From Moraxella sp. ZY210820 (GTDB lineage Bacteria; Pseudomonadota; Gammaproteobacteria; Pseudomonadales; Moraxellaceae), in assembly GCF_030674635.1 (NCBI RefSeq), contig NZ_CP089978.1, forward strand, positions 2,232,001 to 2,296,000: DNA of 64,000 nucleotides, read 5' to 3'. Below are positions 10,060-20,110 of the stretch, piece after piece; within the stretch, counting starts at the first letter, position 1; every line of letters starts with the position of its first letter. The notes under the pieces were generated by a model. That model was not told the DNA's origin and ran no database searches. It saw nothing but the letters and a program-made list of their open reading frames with translations. The position numbers and the translations under genes were made by a program.

Positions 10060-10644
10060 TTAGAAACGGTAGCTATAACCAAGTGTATAAACCATTGGGT
10101 CAATGTCTAAATCGAATTTAAGTGTATCATTAACTTTAACTTCTGGGCTTAATTTAGCATAACGAGCATCGAAGAATACGCCCCAGTTTTTCGCATCAGC
10201 TGGCTTATATGTAAAACCTACTTGACCTGCAACACCAAAAGTTTCTTTAACGTCTTTAACACCTTCAACGTCCCAAGGAATAAACGCTGCACCACCTACA
10301 CCAACGTAAGGGTTAAAACGACCATCTTGGTTAAAGTTATATTTAACTGTAACAACTGGTGGTAAATGCTTTAATTTAACAGCATTAGCACCATTAATTT
10401 TTACATCGTGGTTTACTGGAGTAGCCAATAAAACTTCAGTAGATAAACCAGTATTACCGAAGAAATATTCTACAGATGGTGTAAACGCATATTCATTTGC
10501 AGCTTCAACAACACCAACACCCGATACAGTTGTATCTTGAGTAGGATTAACTAAAGAACCACCTACTTTAACTTGGAAATTACCAGCCATCGCAGCTGAA
10601 GAAAGACCAACTAATGCGATAGCAATTGCAGTTTGTTTTAACAT
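10060..10644 (-). CDS. Outer membrane protein, OmpW family
   Basis: This is a 194-residue precursor of an eight-stranded outer-membrane barrel of the OmpW family, whose members pass small hydrophobic molecules. A classical signal peptide is present (MLKQTAIAIALVGLSSAAMA, cut before GNFQVKVGG). The mature part has alternating beta strands with the PYVGVGGAAFIPW motif and ends in YSYRF, the terminal aromatic needed for BAM insertion. The start is ATG 10644 with AGAGGTG seven bases upstream; in-frame codons further upstream would put a lysine-rich stretch before the signal peptide. It has its own strong promoter and a terminator, so it is monocistronic. Confidence 0.9.
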   Translation of the reverse strand: MLKQTAIAIALVGLSSAAMAGNFQVKVGGSLVNPTQDTTVSGVGVVEAANEYAFTPSVEYFFGNTGLSTEVLLATPVNHDVKINGANAVKLKHLPPVVTVKYNFNQDGRFNPYVGVGGAAFIPWDVEGVKDVKETFGVAGQVGFTYKPADAKNWGVFFDARYAKLSPEVKVNDTLKFDLDIDPMVYTLGYSYRF

Positions 10645-10674
10645 TTTAAAACACCTCTTAAAAAACCTATTAAT

Positions 10675-10703
10675 ATAATACTTTTTACATAGCTTTTTGA
10701 CAA
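10675..10703 (-). promoter_or_regulatory. Sigma-70 promoter of ompW
   Basis: On the minus strand TTGTCA (-35), a 17-base spacer and TATTAT (-10) lie about 30 bases upstream of the ompW start codon. This is a near-consensus match. Confidence 0.75.
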
Positions 10704-10785
10704 GTATTTTTGCATATTTTTTTAACACACTTTATATAAACAACTGATATTTATATGGATATATTTTGTAACATTTTAATGAAAA

Positions 10786-11778
10786 TTATATTAATTCAAT
10801 CACATCAATAGTTGGTGGTGTTAAAAAACGAAACGGTATGCCCACCATACCTGTACCGACACTCACAAAAAGTTGTGCTTGTTCATGTTGATACCAACCT
10901 TCACGATGTCCCAAAATTGAGCTTTGTCTTAAATAAAAATTGGTAATCCATGGCAATGCGACTTGTCCACCATGTGTATGTCCAGACACCATTAATACTT
11001 TACTATTTAACTTTGGCATTAAATCAACCGTATCAGGATTATGTGCCATAATAATATAAGGTTTATCATCAGGACATTGCGGTAATAAGTACATATCCGC
11101 TTTACCTGCCCATAAATCGCCAACACCCACTAAATAAAATTGTTCATGCTCAATAATACAACCTTCCACATCAATGACATTTGCCTGCGTCAAACCGTGT
11201 TGTAATAACTCTCTTACTGGCGGGCCGGGACATTGCTCATCATGATTACCCAAAACAGAATATATCGGTGCTTGAATTTTTTTAAAAATCTGTAATTCAT
11301 CAGCTAATGTTGCATAAGGCTCATAAGTCCAATCGCCAATCACTAATACCATATCAACTTCAATTTCATTGATACGTTGCACGATATTTTCTAATTGTTT
11401 ACGATGTCCTGAAAATAAACCTATATGTAAATCTGATAATACAACCATTTTTATACTTTTGGACTTATCTTGTGCATTCAATAATCCATCATAGCGGTGA
11501 TATTTTACTCTTAATGTTTTAGGCTCAATAAAACGTGCATAAATACACAAGACCAGAAATAATCCTAATATTACACCAACTATAACCGATAATTGATAGC
11601 TATAAACTGCATAGAGCACTATTGCTAATAGGGGAAAGAATAAATAAGGCAAATACCATGCCAATAAATGCACAAAAGATTTAAAAGGTTGTACAGTTAA
11701 GGTTTTAGCTTGATGTCGCCATGACTGCACAATTGCCCAACACAAGACTAACAATAAACTCCAATATAAATAAGTCAT
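10786..11778 (-). CDS. Membrane-anchored metallophosphoesterase
   Basis: This is a 330-residue calcineurin-type phosphoesterase. The N-terminal 95 or so residues hold three or four hydrophobic segments, then the catalytic domain shows the metal-binding motifs in order: SDLHIG, VIGDW, GNHDE, AHNPD and SGHTHGGQ. This architecture is shared with YaeI/YkuE-like proteins, some of which act on lipid phosphates. The substrate here is unknown. I chose ATG 11778 because GAGG lies eight bases upstream; a TTG six bases earlier is also possible. It stands alone, with over 100 bases to the OmpW gene. Confidence 0.87.
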   Translation of the reverse strand: MTYLYWSLLLVLCWAIVQSWRHQAKTLTVQPFKSFVHLLAWYLPYLFFPLLAIVLYAVYSYQLSVIVGVILGLFLVLCIYARFIEPKTLRVKYHRYDGLLNAQDKSKSIKMVVLSDLHIGLFSGHRKQLENIVQRINEIEVDMVLVIGDWTYEPYATLADELQIFKKIQAPIYSVLGNHDEQCPGPPVRELLQHGLTQANVIDVEGCIIEHEQFYLVGVGDLWAGKADMYLLPQCPDDKPYIIMAHNPDTVDLMPKLNSKVLMVSGHTHGGQVALPWITNFYLRQSSILGHREGWYQHEQAQLFVSVGTGMVGIPFRFLTPPTIDVIELI

Positions 11779-11849
11779 TGCCAATGCCTCGAAGATGGTT
11801 GAGCAAATAAAGTAATCATAAGCGTGGGATTTTACCTTGATGAAATCAA

Positions 11850-11995
11850 TATCAACACATCATTCTCAACTCATAGTAAATTATTGATTTTGTGTAGGGG
11901 CGAATGATTATTCGCTCGTACAAAATTAAATATTTTAAATCATATCAATATACTATGATTTTAAGTTGAAAAAGGAGTTATCAACTTAAAATATC
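11850..11995. repeat. Dispersed palindromic repeat, copy 1, with extended arms
   Basis: The core at 11894-11921 is an imperfect palindrome (GTAGGGGCGAAT, then ATTCGCTCGTAC). Its flanks align over about 110 bases with the reverse complement of the copy at 46027-46054. The shared flank words are ACATCATT.TCAA, ATTGATTTT, TTTAAATCATATCAAT and AGTTATCAACTTAAA. Copy 1 also carries an extra 20-odd bases that form a 12-base inverted repeat (ATTTTAAGTTGA and TCAACTTAAAAT). It fills the gap between the phosphoesterase and the phospholipase-like gene. Confidence 0.7.
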
Positions 11996-12063
11996 ATTAC
12001 AAAATAGTTTAAGACGATGCTTTAAAAATCATTATAATAAAGCCATTTTTAGTTGAACATCAC

Positions 12064-13680
12064 ATGATGGCGGTTATAATGAAAAATCTTTCTCATTTTC
12101 GCATATTTAAGGCAATTTTAATAGGCTTTTTTTGTGCAAATGGTCTAATTGCCTGTAGCACTTTACCCCAACATTCCAATTTATATCCATCTACGCCAAC
12201 GCCTATAAATCATCAACAAACCTTTAGCCAATTAAATTCAGCATTACAACAACACCCACATTTAACAGGTTATCATTTATTATCCAATCCCGCTGAAGCC
12301 TTAGCCAGCCGTTTAGCATTGATTGAACAGGCTCAATATCGCCTTGATATTCAATATTATATTTGGCATAACGATAAAATTGGACAACTTTTTTTCTATA
12401 AGCTCATACAAGCCGCTAATCGTGGCGTACATATTCGCCTATTAATTGATGATAATAATGCCAAAGAATTAGAAAGTACGCTCTTAGCTCTTGTTCAGCA
12501 CCCTAATATTGAAATTAAATTATTTAATCCTTACCGTTTTCGTGAAATTCGTCAATGGGATTGGTTATTTGATGTCAAACGCATCAATCGCCGTATGCAC
12601 AATAAAGCAGTAATTGCTGACCAAAAATTATCCATCATTGGTGGGCGTAATATTGGTAATGAATACTTTAATGTAAGTGATGAATTCCAATTTGCCGATA
12701 TTGATGTGCTATTGGCAGGACAGGCTCATCAACAAATTGCCTCATCTTTTGAACAATATTGGTTCGATGATTATGCCTTTGAAGTGCGTGATGTGCTAAA
12801 CGCTCGTCGTCATACTTTACGCTATCCACAATTAGCACAGCAACTCTATGATTTTTATCAACAACATCGCCATGAGTTTTTAGTGATTGAACAAGATACA
12901 ACCAAAAAAAGTCAATGGTTACAACAAGATTTATCACTTACTTGGGTAAAAGGCAAAGCATTGATTGACCCTGTTGCCAAAATTCGTAATCAAGCCAATC
13001 AACAAGATTATGTTTACCCGCAATTATTACAAAATATCAAAACACCACAACAGCAATTAGATATTATTTCAGCCTATTTTATTCCAACTCAACAAGGCAC
13101 ACAACAACTCAATCAATTACAACAATCTGGCGTTAATGTGCGTATTTTAACCAATTCTTTTGCATCGAATGATGTGCCTTATGTACACGCATTTTATGCA
13201 CCTTATCGTAAAGATTTACTTTCACACGGCGTGTCGATATATGAGTTTTTACCAACAACTAACATCGAACAATTTATGAATAACCAACAAGAAATTACTC
13301 AAAAATCCGTTTCCAAAGCGAAACTCACACGTGGTGGTTCAAGCCACGCCAGTTTACACGCCAAAACTTATATTTTAGATTATCAACAAGTATTTATTGG
13401 CTCTATGAATTTTGACCCACGCTCAATTATTTATAACACTGAATTAGGCGTATTATTGGAAAGTCCTGAACTGGCACAACATTTACATCAAGAAATGGAT
13501 CATAATTTAGGTTTTTATGCGTGGCATTTACAACTCAACCCACAACAAGACATCACATGGTATGTTCCAGCAACTGATGAACATCCTGAATTATTGCTTA
13601 ATCATGAACCTAATATACAATGGTGGCAAAAATCAGGCTTAAAAATCGTTTCATGGCTACCAATTGAAAATTTATTTTAA
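12064..13680 (+). CDS. Phospholipase D / cardiolipin synthase-like lipoprotein
   Basis: This 538-residue protein of the PLD superfamily carries two HKD motifs: HNKAVIAD near residue 179, followed by GGRN, and HAKTYILD near 432, followed by GSMNFDPRS. Both are intact, which suggests an active phosphatidyl-transferase or phosphodiesterase, most like ClsC-type cardiolipin synthases. The N-terminus has a basic and hydrophobic stretch ending in LIAC, a lipobox, so the protein is probably a lipoprotein outside the inner membrane. Starts at 12064, 12067 and 12079 are all in frame; 12079 gives the neatest signal peptide. Whether it makes cardiolipin or hydrolyses another phosphodiester cannot be told here. 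Confidence 0.85.
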   Translation: MMAVIMKNLSHFRIFKAILIGFFCANGLIACSTLPQHSNLYPSTPTPINHQQTFSQLNSALQQHPHLTGYHLLSNPAEALASRLALIEQAQYRLDIQYYIWHNDKIGQLFFYKLIQAANRGVHIRLLIDDNNAKELESTLLALVQHPNIEIKLFNPYRFREIRQWDWLFDVKRINRRMHNKAVIADQKLSIIGGRNIGNEYFNVSDEFQFADIDVLLAGQAHQQIASSFEQYWFDDYAFEVRDVLNARRHTLRYPQLAQQLYDFYQQHRHEFLVIEQDTTKKSQWLQQDLSLTWVKGKALIDPVAKIRNQANQQDYVYPQLLQNIKTPQQQLDIISAYFIPTQQGTQQLNQLQQSGVNVRILTNSFASNDVPYVHAFYAPYRKDLLSHGVSIYEFLPTTNIEQFMNNQQEITQKSVSKAKLTRGGSSHASLHAKTYILDYQQVFIGSMNFDPRSIIYNTELGVLLESPELAQHLHQEMDHNLGFYAWHLQLNPQQDITWYVPATDEHPELLLNHEPNIQWWQKSGLKIVSWLPIENLF

Positions 13681-13837
13681 TTTTTTTGCTTGTTTTATGT
13701 AAGATAATTTAAATTATTTTTAAAAATATAGTACAATCCCATTTCATCTAATATGATGATTTTATTAGAGACTGTCAATTTTGGTATGCCTTTTGCCGAC
13801 CTAGCAGTCATATACTTTATTTTTTGTTTTTGTGTGC

Positions 13838-16681
13838 ATGGATATGAATGTTTTACCACTTATTATCCTTTTACCGCTATTAGTGGGAACAGGATTAGTT
13901 AGCCTATTACATCGCTTATCGCGTGGAGCAACTGCTGTGAGTGCAGTCGCGATTAGCTTAAGCTGTTTTGGCTTACTACTCAGTCTATTACCCTTGATTA
14001 GTCAAGGTCAAAGCGTATCTTTTGATTGGGCGTGGATTCCGCAGATTGGATTTGATATTAATTTACGTTTAGATGCCTTAGCTTTATTTTTTGCCTTACT
14101 CATTTCGGGTATTGGTACATTGATTTTTATCTATGCTTATTATTATTTAGATGCCAAAAATTCATTGGGTAAATTATATATTTTGCTCATGTTGTTTATG
14201 ACCGCCATGCTCGGCATTTCCCTATCAGACAACTTATTATTATTACTCGTTTTTTGGGAAATGACTAGTATTACCTCTTTCTTATTGGTTGGTTATTGGA
14301 GTAATTATGATACCGCCCAAAAAGGTGCAAGAATGGCATTAACCATCACAGGTATGGGCGGTTTAGCCATGCTGGGTGGTTTTATTTTACTCGGTGAAAT
14401 GGCAGATACTTATCGTATCAGCCAAATTATTGCAATGGGCGATAGCTTACAACAGCACACATTATTTATTCCAAGTTTATTACTCATTTTATTAGGTGCA
14501 TTTACGAAATCAGCACAATTCCCATTTCATTTTTGGCTACCAAATGCAATGGCAGCCCCAACTCCTGTATCGGCTTATTTACACTCAGCAACCATGGTAA
14601 AAGCAGGGATTTTCTTATTAGCACGTTTATTGCCAATTTTTGCAGGCTTTGCTTTATATCATAATCTTGTTACTACAATTGGTTTAATTACCTTATGCTT
14701 AGGTGCATTTTTCGCCATATTTAAAACTGATTTAAAAGGCTTATTGGCTTATTCAACCATCAGTCATTTAGGTTTGATTGTTTGTTTATTGGGCTTAGGT
14801 TCACCTTTAGCAGTTGCTGCTGCTATTTTCCATATTTTAAACCATGCCACATTTAAAGCTGCTTTATTTATGATTGCGGGGATTGTCGATCATGAAACAG
14901 CTACCCGTGATATGCGTAAATTACGTGGCTTGTGGACAGTATTACCATTTACTGGCACACTTACTATGATTACTGCTGCTGCGATGGCTGGTGTACCTTT
15001 AACGAACGGCTTTTTATCGAAAGAAATGTTCTTTACCGAACTTTTGGCAAATTTAACGGGTGGAGCGTTGTATTTAGGAGCAATCGTTGCTACCCTCGCT
15101 GGTATGTTTGCAGTAGCTTATTCAGTACGTTTAGTGCATGGTATGTTTTTTGATGGTGCATTGGGTAAAGATATTCCTAACCAAAATGCCCATGAACCAC
15201 CATTGGGAATGCGTTTACCTGCGACTTTATTAGCTATTTTATGTATTTTAGTTGGTTTAGCACCTGCTTTTTTTGCTGAAACGTTGGTTAATCAAGTTAC
15301 TCAAGCCACAATTTTACAAGCAGATTTCTCTACGCATTTAGCGATTTGGCATGGTATTAATGTACCATTAATGATGAGTTTAATTGCATTAATTGGCGGT
15401 TTAGCATTCTATTTTGCTCTAGCAAAAGATGGTCGTTTACGCAAAATTAAACTTGAAAATCATCTTGGGTTTATGCAAGGCAAGCTATTATTTGAGCAAA
15501 GTTTAGAACGCTTATTTAGCTTTGCGACCCAATTTAAAGCTAAAACCGAACGTGGTTCTTTACAAAATTATTTATTATTAATTGTGATTTTTTCGGTTGG
15601 TATAGTTGCCATTCCATTTATCGGCTATGACATTGGTACAGGCACACGACAACTTACGCCTGCTCCATTTATCTCCATCGTATTATGGTCTGTCTTGATT
15701 ATTGCTAATTTGATGTTACTTTGGTTCCATCATGAGCGTATTAAAGCGGTACTCATTAGTGGTGCAATCGGCTTAGTGGTAACGATGGCATTTATTGGTT
15801 TTTCTGCCATCGACCTTGCTTTAACACAAATTACCGTTGATGTGGTAACTACCGTATTATTATTGATGGGATTGGCTTTATTACCTCAACTCACACCTTA
15901 TGAATCAAGTAATGCACGGCGTTGGAGAGATGGTATCATCGCCACTGTTACAGGTTTAGGTATGGGTTGGATTACTTGGTTGATGCTTACTCGCGACCAT
16001 CAATCCATTTCATGGTTCTTTGTACAAAACTCAATTCCATTAGGTGGTGGTTCAAACGTAGTCAATGTCATTTTAGTCGATTTCCGTGGCTTTGATACTT
16101 TTGGCGAAATTGCTGTATTAGGTATCGCTGCTATTGGTGCTTTATGTTTAATGGATGGTATGCGTACACATGGTACAACAACCACACGTGGTTTAAGCTA
16201 TAGTTTTAATCCATCACCACTAATGTTGCGTGTAACGGCTTCATGGTTATTACCAATTGCATTAGTCGCAAGTTTATACATTTTCTTACGTGGGCATAAC
16301 TTACCGGGTGGTGGTTTTATTGCAGGCTTGATTACGGCAATGGCAATGGTGATTCAATATATTGCACTCGGTCAAGATAGAGCTGAACGTTTATTTAGAG
16401 CAAAATCTGGTCGTTTGTATGAAATTTGGATTGGTGCAGGTTTAAGTATTGCAGGTTTAACAGGCATTGCCTCTTGGTTCTGGGGACGTCCATTCTTAAC
16501 CAGCGGACACACCCATGTACACCCACCTTTATTAGGCGATATGCACTTAGCATCAGCAGCATTATTTGATGTAGGTGTGTACTTGACTGTAGTAGGAGCG
16601 ACGATGTTATTAATTTCTGTACTAGGCGACTCACGCTATTCAAGTATGTCAGGACCTTTACCCAAAGGCAAGGGAGACTAA
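13838..16681 (+). CDS. mrpA: Mrp monovalent cation/proton antiporter, fused subunits A and B
   Basis: This large polytopic subunit of the multi-gene Mrp (Mnh/Pha) Na+(K+)/H+ antiporter is about 947 residues long. The first 500 residues are the NuoL/NuoN-like proton channel, with FWEMTSITSFLLVGYW and the lysine-bearing helix FTKSAQFPFHFWLP, then APTPVSAYLHSATMVKAG. From about residue 785 the protein becomes an MnhB domain (LRGHNLPGGGFIAG), so subunits A and B are fused as in PhaAB systems of Proteobacteria. No good Shine-Dalgarno is visible; ATG 13838 and 13844 are both possible. It is first in a tightly packed operon. Confidence 0.93.
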   Translation: MDMNVLPLIILLPLLVGTGLVSLLHRLSRGATAVSAVAISLSCFGLLLSLLPLISQGQSVSFDWAWIPQIGFDINLRLDALALFFALLISGIGTLIFIYAYYYLDAKNSLGKLYILLMLFMTAMLGISLSDNLLLLLVFWEMTSITSFLLVGYWSNYDTAQKGARMALTITGMGGLAMLGGFILLGEMADTYRISQIIAMGDSLQQHTLFIPSLLLILLGAFTKSAQFPFHFWLPNAMAAPTPVSAYLHSATMVKAGIFLLARLLPIFAGFALYHNLVTTIGLITLCLGAFFAIFKTDLKGLLAYSTISHLGLIVCLLGLGSPLAVAAAIFHILNHATFKAALFMIAGIVDHETATRDMRKLRGLWTVLPFTGTLTMITAAAMAGVPLTNGFLSKEMFFTELLANLTGGALYLGAIVATLAGMFAVAYSVRLVHGMFFDGALGKDIPNQNAHEPPLGMRLPATLLAILCILVGLAPAFFAETLVNQVTQATILQADFSTHLAIWHGINVPLMMSLIALIGGLAFYFALAKDGRLRKIKLENHLGFMQGKLLFEQSLERLFSFATQFKAKTERGSLQNYLLLIVIFSVGIVAIPFIGYDIGTGTRQLTPAPFISIVLWSVLIIANLMLLWFHHERIKAVLISGAIGLVVTMAFIGFSAIDLALTQITVDVVTTVLLLMGLALLPQLTPYESSNARRWRDGIIATVTGLGMGWITWLMLTRDHQSISWFFVQNSIPLGGGSNVVNVILVDFRGFDTFGEIAVLGIAAIGALCLMDGMRTHGTTTTRGLSYSFNPSPLMLRVTASWLLPIALVASLYIFLRGHNLPGGGFIAGLITAMAMVIQYIALGQDRAERLFRAKSGRLYEIWIGAGLSIAGLTGIASWFWGRPFLTSGHTHVHPPLLGDMHLASAALFDVGVYLTVVGATMLLISVLGDSRYSSMSGPLPKGKGD

Positions 16682-16684
16682 GAC

Positions 16685-17098
16685 ATGATAAGTTTAGAAT
16701 TTTTAATGTCATCTGCCATTGCGGTACTATTTTCTACAGGGATTTATTTAATCCTACGTGCGAGAACATTCCCTGTAGTCATGGGATTAGCGATTATAGG
16801 TTATGCAGTCAATTTATTTTTATTTTCAACAGGACGACTTGAAGTTAATTCAAGTGCAATTTTAACTCATGTTACGACTATTACCGACCCATTACCACAA
16901 GCCTTAGTTTTAACTGCGATTGTGATTGGTTTTGCAACAACTGCATTTATTGTACAATTGGCTTTGCGTAGCCGTTATGAGTCAGGGACAGACCATGTCG
17001 ATGCTAAACAAGACGAAATTGTTGGTGATGATGAAGTCGATGAAGATGAACATCTCAATACTTTACTAGAAAACGAACAGGAGCAAAAAAATGTCTGA
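16685..17098 (+). CDS. mrpC: Mrp antiporter subunit C
   Basis: This 137-residue NuoK-like subunit has three transmembrane helices, at about 5-24, 29-48 and 72-96. The family signature TDPLPQALVLTAIVIG is clear. The C-terminal 35 residues are an acidic, soluble tail (DEIVGDDEVDEDE), longer than in many MrpC proteins. The start lies three bases after the mrpA stop, with GGGAG upstream, and the end overlaps mrpD by eight bases, which implies translational coupling. Confidence 0.93.
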   Translation: MISLEFLMSSAIAVLFSTGIYLILRARTFPVVMGLAIIGYAVNLFLFSTGRLEVNSSAILTHVTTITDPLPQALVLTAIVIGFATTAFIVQLALRSRYESGTDHVDAKQDEIVGDDEVDEDEHLNTLLENEQEQKNV

Positions 17099-18872
17099 AT
17101 TTATTGCATTTTGGCTCCATCATGCTCCGATTTTAAGTATTTTAATTCCTGCATTTACAGGGTTCTTATTGGTATTATTGGGCAATCCCGGTGCTGGTTC
17201 GTTATATCAAGATTGGCGACAACCGATTCGCCGTCATATCAGTATGCTATCAGCATTACTCGGTTTAGGCGTTGCCATTAGTTATGTGGCTTTAGCCAAT
17301 ACTGGCGAAATTTTCGTTTATCATCTAGCACAATGGTCTGCACCGTTTGGTATTATCTTAGTTTTAGACCGTTTATCTGCATTAATGGTATTACTCACTT
17401 ATGTGTTAGCCGTGCCTGTAATTTGGTATGCCAGCCATAAATGGGATCAACGTGGACGTTATTTCCATGCGATGAGCCATTTTTTATTGATGGGCGTATG
17501 TGGTGCATTTTTAACAGGTGATTTATTTAACTTATTTGTATTTTTTGAAATTTTGTTAATGTCATCTTATGTACTACTCATCTATGCACAAGGGCAAGTG
17601 CGTTTCCAATGGGGTATTCATTATGTAGTGATTAATCTATTTGCTTCTGCATTGTTCCTAATTGGTTTAGGCATGATGTATGCCAGCGTAGGTAGCTTAA
17701 ATATGGCAGATATTGGACGTTTAACGCCATTATTAGACGCTGACCAACAACGCATGGCGGTGGCAAGTGGATTACTGCTATTTACCGTATTTGGCATTAA
17801 AGCAGCGATGTTACCTGTTGGTTTTTGGCTACCAAAAACCTATGCTGTGGTTGCCACACCTGTTGCTGCATTATTTACTATTATGACTAAAGTAGGGATT
17901 TATGCCATTTTGCGTGTGAATGGTACGGTATTTAATGATGACTTATCACAAGAAATCTGGCAAAATCTCTTATTAATTATCGGTCTAGCAAGTTCACTTT
18001 ATGGTGTTATTGCCGCTTTAGCTGCGGTACGTTTACGCCGTTTTGTCGGCTTTATGATATTATCTAGTATCGGTACGATATTAACTGCGATTGCCATAGC
18101 AACTCCTGAAGCATGGGCGGCGACTTTATATTACACCGTGCATAGTACTTTAATTGCTGCCGTATTTTATTTACTCTGCGGTTGGATTACATCTCAACGT
18201 GGCGAATTAAAAGACCATATCCAAGTTGCAGTGCGTATGAAACAACATAATCTCATTGCTACTTGTTTCTTTTTAATCAGTCTGATGATGGCAGGTTTAC
18301 CTCCATTTAGTGGTTTTATTGGTAAAGTCTTTATCTTAAATGCAACTACAGGACACCCTGCACAATTTTGGATTATTGGTGTTATTTTAATCGTTAGTTT
18401 ATTAAGTATTATTGGTTTTGTACGTGTTGGTTTTATCTTATTTTGGCAGGCACGCCCTATGCATACTGACCCACATCACCCAGAGTATGAGACGGAACAA
18501 GCATTACCAAATGTTGCACCAAAAGCCAATGATACCGCAATTTATATCATGTTGAGTATCTTGGTTGCTTATATGCTGTGGGCATCGCCTGTTTATCAAT
18601 ATACGTTACTAGCTGGGCAACAAATTAATAATACTGCTGAATATCAACAACTTATTTTACATCGTGATGCACAAAATAATATCATTAGTGTATTACCGTA
18701 TGATAAAAACTATGCACCACAAACCAAATATGGTGGTGAGCAAAAAGATAAAAATGCTCATACTATTCCATATATTATCCATGAAGATAGTTTAAATGGT
18801 GTGAATATTTCATACGATAAAAAACAGCAAATCGCTGAACAACTGCAACAGCAAGGAGTAACACAGCCATGA
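17091..18872 (+). CDS. mrpD: Mrp antiporter subunit D
   Basis: This is the second NuoN-like proton-translocating subunit, 593 residues with about 14 helices. Visible hallmarks are the FVFFEILLMSSYVLL segment with the conserved Glu, the GIKAAMLPVGFWLPKTYAV helix with its Lys, and ATPVAALFTIMTKVGIYA. After the last helix there is an unusually long soluble tail of some 80 residues. It overlaps mrpC by eight bases and mrpE by four. MrpA and MrpD together form the core proton path. Confidence 0.94.
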   Translation: MSEFIAFWLHHAPILSILIPAFTGFLLVLLGNPGAGSLYQDWRQPIRRHISMLSALLGLGVAISYVALANTGEIFVYHLAQWSAPFGIILVLDRLSALMVLLTYVLAVPVIWYASHKWDQRGRYFHAMSHFLLMGVCGAFLTGDLFNLFVFFEILLMSSYVLLIYAQGQVRFQWGIHYVVINLFASALFLIGLGMMYASVGSLNMADIGRLTPLLDADQQRMAVASGLLLFTVFGIKAAMLPVGFWLPKTYAVVATPVAALFTIMTKVGIYAILRVNGTVFNDDLSQEIWQNLLLIIGLASSLYGVIAALAAVRLRRFVGFMILSSIGTILTAIAIATPEAWAATLYYTVHSTLIAAVFYLLCGWITSQRGELKDHIQVAVRMKQHNLIATCFFLISLMMAGLPPFSGFIGKVFILNATTGHPAQFWIIGVILIVSLLSIIGFVRVGFILFWQARPMHTDPHHPEYETEQALPNVAPKANDTAIYIMLSILVAYMLWASPVYQYTLLAGQQINNTAEYQQLILHRDAQNNIISVLPYDKNYAPQTKYGGEQKDKNAHTIPYIIHEDSLNGVNISYDKKQQIAEQLQQQGVTQP

Positions 18873-19408
18873 AACAAAGTTCTCCAACATCGATAAACTT
18901 CGTGCAACGTTGTTTTCCGTTACCATTTGTCTCGTGTATGGTCGCTATAACATGGATTATTCTTGCTGGTAGTTATTCAACGCAAAGTTTTGTCATGGCA
19001 GGTTTATTAGCCATTATCATTCCTAAAATGGTACGTCCGTTTATCACAAAAGCACCTAATATCCGTTGGGGATTAGCGATTAAACTCATTTTCATTGTAT
19101 TATGGGATATTATAGTATCTAACTTTAAAGTGGCAAAAATCGTTTTAGGTTCAATGGATAATTTACAACCTAAATGGTTCCGTGTACCATTAGATACTGA
19201 CCATGAATTAGTCAATGCGCTATTAGCAATGATTATTACGACTACTCCGGGGACAGTTTCTGCAGGAATTGATCAAGAACATCATGATATTTTGGTTCAT
19301 GCTTTACGTTCAGATAATGAACAAGCGGATATTGATGAAATCAAACAGCGTTATGAAGCATTATTAATCCAAATTTTTAATGTTGATACACAAGGAACAT
19401 CATCATGA
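18869..19408 (+). CDS. mrpE: Mrp antiporter subunit E
   Basis: This is a 179-residue MnhE/PhaE-family subunit. It has N-terminal hydrophobic helices followed by the characteristic WDIIVSNFKVAKIVLG and the ALLAMIITTTPGTVSAGID segment. The role within the complex is structural or assembly-related in characterised Mrp systems. It overlaps mrpD by four bases and mrpF by four (ATGA type), confirming operon structure. Confidence 0.93.
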   Translation: MKQSSPTSINFVQRCFPLPFVSCMVAITWIILAGSYSTQSFVMAGLLAIIIPKMVRPFITKAPNIRWGLAIKLIFIVLWDIIVSNFKVAKIVLGSMDNLQPKWFRVPLDTDHELVNALLAMIITTTPGTVSAGIDQEHHDILVHALRSDNEQADIDEIKQRYEALLIQIFNVDTQGTSS

Positions 19409-19680
19409 ATATTTTATCGATTAGTTTAATGATTGCGATTTTAATGATTGCTTGTTCTATGTTGATGTGTTTGTATCGTTTAGTGATTGGACCTTCGGTT
19501 GTAGATAGATTATTGGCATTAGATACTTTATTTTTAAATGCTGTATGTTTAATTATTGTACTCAGTATTTATTGGTCTACTGCATTAATGTTCGAAACGG
19601 CGTTACTCATTGCCATGTTGGGCTTTGTCTCAACTGTGGCATTGGCACGTTATTTCACATCTGCCCATGTAATTGATTAA
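19405..19680 (+). CDS. mrpF: Mrp antiporter subunit F
   Basis: This is a 91-residue MnhF/PhaF subunit with three helices filling nearly the whole protein. The RLVIGPSVVDRLLALD motif between helices one and two is diagnostic for the family. It overlaps the end of mrpE by four bases and lies 12 bases ahead of mrpG. Confidence 0.93.
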   Translation: MNILSISLMIAILMIACSMLMCLYRLVIGPSVVDRLLALDTLFLNAVCLIIVLSIYWSTALMFETALLIAMLGFVSTVALARYFTSAHVID

Positions 19681-19692
19681 TGGAGATGCATG

Positions 19693-20100
19693 ATGTTTTT
19701 TGATATTATCGTTTCATTTTTCTTGATTTTTGGTGCATTTTTTACCATTATTGGTGGGATAGGTATGGTGCGTTTACCCGATTTATTTACCCGTTTACAC
19801 GCTCCAACCAAATCCAGTACATTAGGCTTAGGTAGCTTTATTTTAGCCAGTATTTTTTATTCATTAGGACAAGGCTATTTTGTATTTGGCGAATTAATTA
19901 TTTCGCTCTTCGCCTTTTTAACCGCTCCTGTTTCAGCAAATTTGATGGCACAAGCAGCTTTACATTTACGTTTACGTTCAAAAAGTGGTGCTGTACCTGA
20001 AAGTTTAGAACGTCCACTGCCTTGGCAAGCAGGACGAAGCCGTGCGGTTCAACGCAAAAAACTTCAACAATATCAACGCCATCAACAACGCCAAAAATAG
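19693..20100 (+). CDS. mrpG: Mrp antiporter subunit G
   Basis: This 135-residue MnhG/PhaG subunit has three helices and the family motif GMVRLPDLFTRLHAPTKSST after helix one. The last 30 residues are basic and glutamine-rich. ATG 19693 is preferred because GGAG (19682-19685) is seven bases away; ATG 19690 is adjacent and in frame. It is the last Mrp subunit in the operon. The following lipoprotein starts only 10 bases later. Confidence 0.93.
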   Translation: MFFDIIVSFFLIFGAFFTIIGGIGMVRLPDLFTRLHAPTKSSTLGLGSFILASIFYSLGQGYFVFGELIISLFAFLTAPVSANLMAQAALHLRLRSKSGAVPESLERPLPWQAGRSRAVQRKKLQQYQRHQQRQK

Positions 20101-20110
20101 GGTTTATCTT

